Source of the DNA: Erwinia_E haradaeae_I
GTDB lineage: Bacteria; Pseudomonadota; Gammaproteobacteria; Enterobacterales; Enterobacteriaceae
DNA: 36,062 nucleotides
Assembly (NCBI RefSeq): GCF_900698925.1
Contig: NZ_LR217714.1
Span: 1 to 36,062 of the forward strand
Direction of reading: 5' to 3'
Within the stretch, counting starts at the first letter, position 1, and each line of letters opens with the position of its first letter. The notes beneath the pieces are model-generated. The model had not been told where the DNA came from and ran no database searches. It saw nothing but the letters and a program-made list of their open reading frames with translations. Positions 28,666 to 36,062 of the stretch are shown here, piece by piece. The position numbers were made by a program, and so were the translations under genes.

Positions 28666-29967
28666 TTATATAGGTATTGAAGAATCGAAATGCTCAGGAT
28701 GATCTAAAGAATCACTAATAGCCTCAATAAGTTGTGTAAGCTCTTCTGATGAAATAATATAAGGAGGTATTAGGTAAATAAGATTTCTAAAAGGACGGAT
28801 CCATACACCATGCTCAACAAACCAATGTTGTAACAAAGATATATTTACGACTTTTGTTACTTCGACTACACCAATAGCTCCTAATACTCGAACATCCAGA
28901 ACGTTGGGATGCCCTACTAAAGGAGACAAGCCTCTTCGCAGTTGAGCAGAAATTGCCGTTACACGATGATACCAGGCTTTGTCTTCAAGAAGAGATAAAC
29001 TAGCAATAGCTGCTGCGCAAGCTAAAGGATTACCCATAAACGTGGGGCCGTGCATAAAACAACCAGCGGCGCTATCACTAATAATTTCTGCTATATAACG
29101 ACGGGTCAAAGTAGCCGAAAGAGTTAACGCACCTCCAGTTAACGCTTTCCCAAGACACAAAATATCTGGAATAATATTGGCATGATTACAAGCTAACCAT
29201 GTACCAGTACGACCAAACCCAGTTGCTATTTCATCAGCAATTAATAATATTCCATATTGATCGCATAAAGCTCGTGCTACACGTAAATATTCAGGATGAT
29301 AAAAATGCATCCCTCCAGCCCCTTGTACAATTGGCTCCATGATCACTGCTGCTAAGGTATGATGACACGAAGAAAAAAGGGTGGACAACTCTGTATCATC
29401 ACCTATTTGCCAAGTTTCTCCAAAACGTCTTCTAAGAGTATCAACAAACCGATTCACAGGCAGATAACTGGAATACATGCTATGCATAGACTTAATAGGA
29501 TCACAAACCGACATTGCACCTAAAGTATCACCATGATATCCCTGGCGTAGCGCAAGAAATTTACAACGAGGGCGACCAGATGCTTGCCAATACTGAAGTG
29601 CCATTTTCATGGCGACTTCTACAGCTACCGAACCGGAATCAGCTAAAAAAATACACTCCAAGTCAGACGGCATTAATGCAACCAAACGACGACATAACTC
29701 TACCGCAGGTGGATGAGTAATACCGCCGAACATGACATGTGACATTTCGTTAATTTGCTTATGCATTGCCTGATTAATTGTAGGATGATTGTAACCATGA
29801 ATGGCTGCCCACCAAGAAGACATGCCGTCCACTAATCGCCGCCCATCTCTAAGGATTAACTCACAACCACTAGCAGAAACAATCGGATAAGTAGGTAGAG
29901 GCTGAGTCATAGACGTATAAGGATGCCAGACGTGTCGTTTGTCAAAAGCAAGATCATCAGCCTGCAT
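28666..29967 (-). CDS. bioA: Adenosylmethionine-8-amino-7-oxononanoate aminotransferase, arm B copy
   Basis: Identical to 6096-7397, including PLP lysine K274. Divergent from bioB at 30071 and read inward toward nupC. Confidence 0.97.
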   Translation of the reverse strand: MQADDLAFDKRHVWHPYTSMTQPLPTYPIVSASGCELILRDGRRLVDGMSSWWAAIHGYNHPTINQAMHKQINEMSHVMFGGITHPPAVELCRRLVALMPSDLECIFLADSGSVAVEVAMKMALQYWQASGRPRCKFLALRQGYHGDTLGAMSVCDPIKSMHSMYSSYLPVNRFVDTLRRRFGETWQIGDDTELSTLFSSCHHTLAAVIMEPIVQGAGGMHFYHPEYLRVARALCDQYGILLIADEIATGFGRTGTWLACNHANIIPDILCLGKALTGGALTLSATLTRRYIAEIISDSAAGCFMHGPTFMGNPLACAAAIASLSLLEDKAWYHRVTAISAQLRRGLSPLVGHPNVLDVRVLGAIGVVEVTKVVNISLLQHWFVEHGVWIRPFRNLIYLIPPYIISSEELTQLIEAISDSLDHPEHFDSSIPI

Positions 29968-30001
29968 CAGGATATCCTATTAAATAAATTTAAATACATT
30001 A

Positions 30002-30029
30002 TAGACAGTGTAACGGTAAACTCTATACT
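30002..30029 (+). promoter_or_regulatory. bioB promoter, arm B
   Basis: TAGACA (30002-30007), 16-bp spacer, TATACT (30024-30029), about 40 bp before the bioB ATG. The bioB ribosome binding site is weak (GGGT only). Confidence 0.5.
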
Positions 30030-30033
30030 TACA
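30009..30033. promoter_or_regulatory. Degenerate BirA-operator-like dyad, arm B
   Basis: TGTAA (30009-30013) and TTACA (30029-30033), covering the bioB -10. Core spacing of 15 differs from the E. coli operator. Confidence 0.25.
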
Positions 30034-30070
30034 ACTATCTATTTCTTTAAATATTCTATGGGTAACTGCT

Positions 30071-31108
30071 ATGTCAATTCCTCAACGCTGGACTACTGAA
30101 CAAGTCAGATCATTATTTGATCAGCCTTTTTTTGATTTGCTTTTTAAGGCCCAACAGATACATCGTCAACATTTTATCTCCGGTGAAATTCAAGTTAGCA
30201 CACTGTTATCAATAAAAACAGGCGCTTGTCCAGAGGATTGCAAATATTGTCCGCAAAGCGCGCGTTATAATTCAGGTATTCAAAGAGAAGACCTTATAGA
30301 AGTCCAAAAAGTACTTGATGCGGCAGAAAAAGCGCGTAAAGCTGGTTCCACGCGTTTTTGTATGGGGGCTGCCTGGAAAAATCCACGTGATCGTGACATG
30401 CCACTATTAGAAGAGATGGTCAAAGGTGTTAAAGCGATGGGTCTTGAAACTTGCATGACTTTAGGCATGATTAACAATGATCAGGCACAACAGTTGGCTA
30501 AAGCTGGTCTAGATTTTTATAATCACAATTTAGATACATCACCGGAATTTTATAACGAAATAATCACTACCCGCAGTTATCAAGATAGGCTTGATACACT
30601 CAGCACTATACGACAAGCAGGTATTAAAATATGTTCTGGTGGTATTGTAGGCATGGGTGAAAACATAAATGATCGCGCAGGATTACTAGTGCAATTAGCT
30701 AATTTACCAATACAGCCAGAAAGCGTTCCTATCAATATGTTGGTTAAATCACCAGGTACACCATTATCTGATGCTAGTGACGTAGATCCATTCGATTTTA
30801 TTCGTACTATCGCCGTAGCACGTATTATGATGCCAAATTCTTATGTTAGATTATCCGCTGGAAGAGAACAGATGAATGAACAAACTCAAGCACTATGTTT
30901 TATGGCAGGCACTAACTCTGTGTTTTATGGTTGCAAATTACTCACCGCGCCTAACCCAGATGAAGATCATGATTTACGGTTATTTAAAAAACTTGGTCTG
31001 ACGATTCAGCATAAAAAAATATCAGAAGGTAATCAAGAACAAGAAAAAAATCTAACAGAAAGTTTGTTATCTTTAGATACGGACAAATATTATAATGCTG
31101 CACACTAA
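30071..31108 (+). CDS. bioB: Biotin synthase, arm B copy
   Basis: A radical-SAM enzyme that converts dethiobiotin to biotin, the last step of the pathway, in the cytoplasm. At 345 residues it is one shorter than E. coli BioB and keeps its numbering at every key site: the [4Fe-4S] cysteines C53, C57 and C60 in GACPEDCKYC, the [2Fe-2S] ligands C97 (RFCMGA), C128 (ETCMT), C188 (KICSGG) and R260 (YVRLSAGR). Motifs YNHNLDTS and VPINMLVKSPGTPL are intact. Coding G+C is clearly higher than in the surrounding deserts. Its substrate must come from chromosomal bioF/bioC/bioD or a partner organism, as none of these genes is in the window. Confidence 0.97.
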   Translation: MSIPQRWTTEQVRSLFDQPFFDLLFKAQQIHRQHFISGEIQVSTLLSIKTGACPEDCKYCPQSARYNSGIQREDLIEVQKVLDAAEKARKAGSTRFCMGAAWKNPRDRDMPLLEEMVKGVKAMGLETCMTLGMINNDQAQQLAKAGLDFYNHNLDTSPEFYNEIITTRSYQDRLDTLSTIRQAGIKICSGGIVGMGENINDRAGLLVQLANLPIQPESVPINMLVKSPGTPLSDASDVDPFDFIRTIAVARIMMPNSYVRLSAGREQMNEQTQALCFMAGTNSVFYGCKLLTAPNPDEDHDLRLFKKLGLTIQHKKISEGNQEQEKNLTESLLSLDTDKYYNAAH

Positions 31109-33267
31109 TTAATTTTGCACACTTATTAATAGTTCTCGTCTTTATGAGAAGAGAATTAAAAAAACATATTTCATGTATCATCTTCTATTATGTAATGCAC
31201 CTCCTTTAGAGGTTATTAAATTTTTTCTCTCCCATTATGTTCAAGAATAATCTGAATCGAAATTCAAGAGGATATAGATTATTATAGAAATAATCACACA
31301 GGTATGATGTTAGTTTTATTGTATTGTAAGATACAATTACCTTACTATATCTGAATCCTCAAGTGTTTAATTTTTATTGATTCATTATCATGATTACTAT
31401 GTTTATTAAGATATTAATTACTACAAGATTATTTATAGACACACACGTTGAGAAACTTGATATCTTTGATGTCATCTTCAATTAGATAGAAATCTTTAAG
31501 TCAAGCCGCAGACGCTATCTTGTCTGCGGAACAGTGACACATGATTATATCATAAATAGATAGTCTTCTATCATCTAGAAGTATGACTGATATTGCAATT
31601 CTTTTTGTTACTCGAAAAATTGAATCTTAATATTTTCTTTAATTTTTCTTTCGGAAAAGAACTAATCTAATCTTCATAAAAAAACTAAATCTCTACAATT
31701 AATCGAGTAATGGTGATTGATCTACTTTTAGATCTAAAATAATAGTTGATTAATAGACAACATTTTCTAATAAAAAATTTCACTAACAATCAATTTTAAG
31801 TTTAAAAACACTGAAAAGATATCATGTTCTTTAACATTATCTTACATTGTTCTTAGTCTGATTCTTATTAGGTTAATTCTTAATAGAAAAGGTAGTATAC
31901 AGTAGGATTAATCTCCAATAACCTTAAAAATTTTTGAAGAATGAAGATATTACTGTTATTGACCTTTCTATATAGCTAGAATGTATGTTATAAGAATATA
32001 TAAATAAACTGAATTCTACTTACTAGATATGGATGAGAATTATCAAATTCTCGTATCACTTCACATAGTTTAAATAAATCTATAAAATTAGATAGATAAA
32101 TCACAAAATCCACTATTTGTGTTATATTAATAGACTCAGAAAATGGATAATAGATAATATTAGGGCTTCTTCTTTGTGCATTTTATTGGTATAATTTATT
32201 ATCCAATAGGATAATAGCTAGGAGTATAGCTATTTTGATCCAGAAGTTTCGAAGAATTCTCAATAGAGAAAGATGGCAATAGTGAATTATCCAGTATCTG
32301 TAAGACAAAAAAGTGATATTGTTATTTAGGAATCTTAAAACTAAAAGTTTAATATGAAAGAGCATAGATCGTCCGCCAAACATTGCTCTTACATGGTAAA
32401 CAAAGTATGAAATTAGCTTGATACAGAAATAACGTGTTTGAATAGATAACATATTGTCTTTTAATTAGCTTAACCAGTATTTTCTTAAAAAATACATCTT
32501 GATGGAAAGAAAATAAGACTCTAAAACACTATAAATAAGCTAATCAATACTAAAAACACACGAGTTACTTTTAGAGCTCATAGAAAAAAATTAAGTTGTT
32601 GATTCCGCCCCAAAATAAGGATGATATATTAGTTACGCTAATATTCTCAGCCTAAATAGTCGTAATTGCGAATATTAAGATACGATAAAAAGTTCAGTAT
32701 GGGGTTAATAAAGAGGGGTTATTAACGTATCTAGATCACTTCGTTGTTTTTAGTGTTCAAGATTGAGAACAAACATATTAGACTATGTAACTAAATACAC
32801 GTAGATCAAGATTAGACATAGATCATGTTGTTTAACAGAACTAAAATACAATCAGACGCGTTTTCTATGAAACACTCTGATTAAGATATACAAAGAATGT
32901 AAACTAATTAGCTTAAAAAATTAAGACAATAAAATGAAGCAAATTAAGTTCTTCGGAGAATTACAGCTCCCAGTATATCTAGATAACACAACATAAAAAT
33001 TTCTCTGTCTGTAAAAACAGTTAGAGAATCTCCATATCAGTTAGTATAGAATCATGCACTAACATGGATTATGGAATTAAATTAAGAGACATGTGCTTGA
33101 TCAATTCTTGGCTTATAGATTTTAATATATAAAAAGTAATTTAAGAATAGCTAAAGAGTTGGTGTATGTTGTAGTTATGTTTTGGTTTGATTCTACTGTT
33201 TAACCGCTTTTTGGAACAACGAAACAAACTTAATGGATTGGACGTATCCTAAAATCGTTCGGGAGAT

Positions 33268-33289
33268 ACAACCACATTGAAGTGGTTGT
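33268..33289 (+). other. Stem-loop in the repA mRNA 5' region, arm B
   Basis: ACAACCAC-ATTGAA-GTGGTTGT, an 8-bp perfect stem just upstream of the antisense target hairpin. The mirror in arm A is 2774-2795. It may insulate the antisense RNA terminator or shape the repA leader. Confidence 0.6.
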
Positions 33290-33294
33290 TCGAT

Positions 33295-33369
33295 GCAAAA
33301 ACCCCTCGATTCTGCGTCAACTTGGCGGAAGAACCAGAGACCGAGGGGTCGTTTACAGGCTAATGCCTG
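33295..33369 (-). ncRNA. CopA/RNAI-like antisense copy-control RNA, arm B copy
   Basis: Opposes the repA leader. The loop of its 3' hairpin reads CCGCCAAG, complementary to CTTGGCGG in the mRNA. Such RNAs limit plasmid copy number by pairing with the mRNA loop and blocking leader translation and pseudoknot formation. It is identical to the arm A RNA, so both replicons share one incompatibility specificity. Confidence 0.8.
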
Positions 33370-33417
33370 TAAAGGATTATAACGAATGCATATTAAAAAA
33401 ACAACACCTATCCGCCA
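33323..33417 (+). promoter_or_regulatory. Target loop and pseudoknot partner controlling repA translation, arm B
   Basis: The mRNA hairpin 33301-33349 (stem ACCCCTCG/CGAGGGGT) exposes UUGGCG, the loop motif shared by IncI, IncB and IncFII replicons. Seven bases, UGGCGGA (33323-33329), are complementary to UCCGCCA (33411-33417), 15 nt before the repA start. In ColIb-P9 and pMU720 this same pairing forms a pseudoknot that activates initiator translation and is blocked by the antisense RNA. Here the partner lies inside the leader frame, so leader translation would also govern its availability. Confidence 0.75.
33376..33404 (-). promoter_or_regulatory. Promoter of the antisense RNA, arm B copy
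   Basis: TTGTTT and TATAAT with 17-bp spacing, read leftward; it overlaps the leader-peptide start on the other strand. Confidence 0.75.
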
Positions 33418-33436
33418 TAAGATTTGGACAGGGTGA
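33386..33436 (+). CDS. repA leader peptide (16 codons), arm B copy
   Basis: ATG 33386 with AGGA about ten bases upstream opens MHIKKTTPIRHKIWTG, whose TGA overlaps the repA GTG (GTGA). This is the arrangement of Tap in IncFII and RepY in IncI plasmids, where leader translation and termination are needed to unfold the initiator start. The peptide itself is not expected to have a function; its translation does. Confidence 0.7.
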   Translation: MHIKKTTPIRHKIWTG

Positions 33437-34488
33437 ATAATAACACTGTAATGCTGCAAGAATCTGACCAAGTTGTATATCGTCAGACACGTCGTGGTGA
33501 AGCTAATTGTCAGCGCAAAGGACAGGTCAAAACACACCGCAATCATCAGCCACAATTTACCGGAAAAATACCGCGTGGAATGGCTGCAAAAGTTATGGCT
33601 TGTATTAAAAATCATGATTGGCGCCAAAACAGTGATCTTATAGCACTAAGAAAAAATGGTTATACACCCTATTCACGTATATTCGATCGTTCCTACCAAC
33701 CAAAACCACTTCGTATAACAGTGCGCTCTGAAAGTAGAGAAGCGCTTAGTGCTCTTTCATTAGCCCTTGCGGCAAACTGTGACTACAGTCCATACAGCCA
33801 GTATATGTTTGAGGTTATACTACCAATTGCAGAAATAGCGCAACGTATGGGTGTTTTACATGTCTATAATAATGGCCGCAAGGCATACGATGTTCTATTA
33901 CACGCTTTGCGTGTACTTGAGCAATTAGATTACGTCATAGTTCATCGTGGTCGAGAAAGTGATTCTGGTCAGAATAAACCAATGAGAGTTTTCTTGACGG
34001 AAAACTTTTTTACCTCACGCGGAATGAACGTTGAAAGTGTGCGTCAATGGCTACATAAGTATCGTCAGTGGGCAATATCAGCAGGTATTTCAGTTTCCTT
34101 ACGCAGCAAGTATGAGCGTCATCAACTTAAAATGGCTCGCCTTGGAATTGATATTGATCGTCATCACTCTTTAAAAAACCGGCTAAAAAGCATTAAACGT
34201 TGGGTCGTTAGTCCAGAACTATTTAATGAAAAAGAATCTATTATAGCAGATCTTAACACTTACTTAATTGCGCATAAAAAACAACGCATATTATCTCGAA
34301 ATTTAAGTGAAGTGCGGTACCAAATGGCCTGGTGGGCATGGTCAGCAAGCGATGCATGCACACCAGTGATACGATTGAATTTAGAAAATGCGATCAAGAC
34401 AGAATTTCCACATTTATTAAATCATTCCACAAGTACTGAGCAGTATTATCGTCTCCTCCTTGAACGTGCAGGCATCCCTCTACCATAA
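33433..34488 (+). CDS. repA: IncFII/IncI-type replication initiator RepA, arm B copy
   Basis: Initiates plasmid replication by binding an origin downstream of its own gene. Recognisable parts: a winged-helix-like segment about residues 118-170 (ILPIAEIAQRMGV then KAYDVLLHALRVLEQLDYV), a basic middle, and ILSRN near residue 286, which matches the C-terminal ILSRN of IncFII RepA. At 351 residues it is longer than R1 RepA (about 285) and nearer IncI/IncB initiators. GTG 33433 is chosen over the upstream TTG 33424 because the leader stop overlaps it. Coding G+C is well above that of the deserts and the frame is intact. Read outward toward the right end. Confidence 0.88.
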   Translation: MNNNTVMLQESDQVVYRQTRRGEANCQRKGQVKTHRNHQPQFTGKIPRGMAAKVMACIKNHDWRQNSDLIALRKNGYTPYSRIFDRSYQPKPLRITVRSESREALSALSLALAANCDYSPYSQYMFEVILPIAEIAQRMGVLHVYNNGRKAYDVLLHALRVLEQLDYVIVHRGRESDSGQNKPMRVFLTENFFTSRGMNVESVRQWLHKYRQWAISAGISVSLRSKYERHQLKMARLGIDIDRHHSLKNRLKSIKRWVVSPELFNEKESIIADLNTYLIAHKKQRILSRNLSEVRYQMAWWAWSASDACTPVIRLNLENAIKTEFPHLLNHSTSTEQYYRLLLERAGIPLP

Positions 34489-34983
34489 CTTAGTAATTTT
34501 AAATTGCTGAATTTTTTTCAAAAAATTACATCATCAATAAAATTCCAAACAGGAGTTAGATCTCCCCTGTTTCTTATATCGGTAAATAGTTTTTTTTATC
34601 CTTATCTCTTCTCTTCATAAGCATTTTTAACCCCAAAATTAATGTGAAATGAAGAATTTTTTAATATTAATTAAATTAGCCTTAAAATTTTTTTCAAAAA
34701 AATTTTAAGGCTTTATATTTTTTAATTTTTTTTATTAATTTCGAACGTTATTTCTGCACAAAATATGCTTTCTAAAGAAAGACTACCTAAAGCTCTTCAC
34801 AGGTCTTTAGGTAGATCTTTTATATTCAAGAAAAAAGATGTTTTTAATCAAAATCTACTCTGTAGTGGAAATGAAAAATGTTGTGTAAGAAAGCCAAAAA
34901 AAGTCCGGCAGCGGGACGACTCATTCTTAGAAACTTTTTATGGACACAGTCAAGAAGGATAAAAATCAGAGGAGGGGATAATA
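34489..34983. other. Region downstream of repA: candidate origin, arm B
   Basis: Holds, in order, a hairpin AAACAGG/CCTGTTT (34547-34572), the 17-bp stem (34678-34712), and a 10-bp stem CTACCTAAAG/CTTTAGGTAG (34783-34814) that extends by five more pairs past a one-base bulge. The last could be a single-strand initiation or priming structure like those next to IncFII origins. The 65-codon frame at 34765-34962 starts without an SD inside this structure and is not called. Confidence 0.4.
34678..34712. terminator. 17-bp-stem hairpin after repA, arm B
   Basis: Stems 34678-34694 and 34696-34712, followed by TTATATTTTTT on the repA strand. Confidence 0.5.
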
Positions 34984-35034
34984 ATGACTATGGATAAGAT
35001 ATGTGATGTATATCAATTTTGTTTTAATTTTTAA
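34984..35034 (+). CDS. 16-residue ORF behind a strong SD, arm B copy
   Basis: AGAGGAGGGG (34968-34977) precedes ATG 34984; the frame MTMDKICDVYQFCFNF closes 30 bp before the repeat ends. Unrecognised. Confidence 0.2.
   Translation: MTMDKICDVYQFCFNF
34989..34997 (-). promoter_or_regulatory. DnaA-box-like 9-mer, arm B
   Basis: TTATCCATA on the minus strand, inside the 16-codon frame and about 70 bp from the arm edge. Confidence 0.3.
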
Positions 35035-35064
35035 AATCACATAGAATAAAGTATTTTATATTTT

Positions 35065-36062
35065 AAAATTTATAAAAATTTTTTTATAAAATTATAAAAT
35101 AATTAATATTATTAAATAATATTATTTTATATAAAAAGTTGACTTAAATAATTTAAAAAAAATTATATTAATTAATAGGATTTATATCTTTGATAACAGT
35201 TATAGAGAAGTTTGAGTAAAATAATTTGTTTTTTATAACTTTATATAATTTCTTTAATAAATAAGACCTTTTTGATTAAAATTTTATATTTTTCTAGTCT
35301 AAATATTTTTATTTTCACATAAAATTGATTTATATCAAATGAAAATAAGCAATGTGATGATAATAAATAGGTATATATATTAGATAATCATGGATTAAAA
35401 ATGTTTTATGGTTAAAAAATATATATTTTAAAGTGTGAATACTATCAATTATCTTATTAAATGATTCAAGAAATTTATATTTTAGAAATTATGGATAATC
35501 AAAATTAGAATTTATTATTTATTGATATATTATGAAAAATAAGAATATACGTTATTTGAGTAAATAACGTATATTACATTTATGAAAATCAGTGTTTTAG
35601 AACAAGTTAAAATGCCTTTAATATAATATATATAACTTATTTTAGTTGGTTGAATAAAAAATTTTCTTTTAAATTATTTAAAAAATTGTTAACTATCCAT
35701 TAATAAAAAAATTCATAACGTCATTTATTAGATGAGACATTGAATAGAAAATATTAAAAATTCTTCATACATGATATTTATAAAAATTATTAATGATGTT
35801 ATTAAAATGAATATAAGTTAATTTAAATAATATTAAATAATATTAATTTAATTAAAATTTTTTATTTTATATGCAATCTTTCTCATGCACTTATATTAAA
35901 AACAATACACAATATTCTTGTTGTATCAGATTAGTAGATAGTTTTATATATTTTGAAATATAAAAAATAAAAAAATTATAAATTTTATTAAATTAATTTA
36001 TATATTCATTTTTTAATATTTTTAGTAAAAAAGAAAAAATAAAAAATAATTTTCAAACTTAT
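35065..36062. other. Unique outer flank, right; gene-free
   Basis: Extremely AT-rich and unrelated to the left flank. No gene is supported. A 14-bp perfect stem with loop GAGT (35544-35575, AATATACGTTATTT) is the one clear structure and could be a terminator. Confidence 0.7.

Larger units (their letters stand above)
31109..33385. other. Desert between bioB and the repA control region, arm B
   Basis: Mirror of 2678-4954: GC-rich stem CCGCAGAC/GTCTGCGG at 31506-31529, orphan AAAGGAGGTG on the minus strand at 31198-31207, and, near the right end, the repA mRNA leader. A TAAAAT (33250-33255) is a possible repA -10 but its -35 is poor. Confidence 0.6.
20954..35064. repeat. Large inverted repeat, arm B (14,111 bp)
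   Basis: Exact reverse complement of arm A as far as compared. It contains the second complete set: resolvase, nuc, ibpA, nupC, bioA, bioB, repA with control region, and candidate origin. The junction with the right flank is at 35064/35065 and with the single-copy centre at 20953/20954. Confidence 0.97.

Noticed and set aside
29514..29720. Antisense frames inside bioA, bioB, nupC, apbE, gpmA and the resolvase
   Set aside because: All overlap intact, confidently identified genes on the other strand and lack start signals.
999..35064. Inverted repeat as a fold-back sequencing chimera
   Set aside because: A fold-back artefact would have almost no spacer and the same sequence on both outer sides. 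Here a 5.8-kb unique centre and two different outer flanks are present. Misassembly is still possible and is covered in the findings.

Overview
The window is an AT-rich, gene-poor plasmid-like segment from what looks like a reduced-genome gammaproteobacterial endosymbiont. Every recognisable protein resembles an Enterobacterales family: IncFII-type RepA, BioA, BioB, NupC, IbpA, pKM101-like Nuc, a serine resolvase, ApbE and GpmA. Long non-coding tracts separate them, and only about 39% of the window is recognisable coding sequence. A repA + ibpA pairing is familiar from Buchnera plasmids. A biotin-gene cargo recalls aphid-associated Erwinia symbionts ('Candidatus Erwinia haradaeae'). Both comparisons are inferences from memory; no database was searched.

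The dominant feature is a huge inverted repeat. Arm A (999-15109) and arm B (20954-35064) are each 14,111 bp. Each position x in one arm pairs with 36063-x in the other. All coding frames coincide exactly and I found no mismatch where I compared bases. A 5,844-bp single-copy region (15110-20953) lies between the arms. At least 998 bp of unique, apparently gene-free sequence lies outside each arm. If the outer ends join in a circle, the molecule would have the quadripartite plan of a plastid genome: two inverted repeats separating two single-copy regions.

Reading inward from its outer edge, each arm holds: a candidate origin block with stem-loops and a DnaA-box-like 9-mer; repA with its full control region (antisense RNA with promoter and terminator, target hairpin with a UUGGCG loop, pseudoknot partner, 16-codon leader peptide overlapping the repA start); a long desert; divergent bioB and bioA sharing a 103-bp promoter region; nupC; a desert; ibpA with a 20-bp-stem terminator; a desert with small repeats; nuc; a candidate res site; and a serine resolvase. 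The single-copy centre carries apbE and gpmA, both on + and both apparently intact, surrounded by decayed sequence.

Two outward-facing IncI/IncB-like replicons therefore sit head to head on one molecule, and the vitamin, transport, chaperone and recombinase genes are all doubled relative to apbE and gpmA. Biotin synthesis (BioA makes diaminopelargonate, BioB closes the thiophane ring) is the only obvious host-directed function. bioF, bioC, bioD and bioH are absent from the window and must be elsewhere or supplied by a partner.
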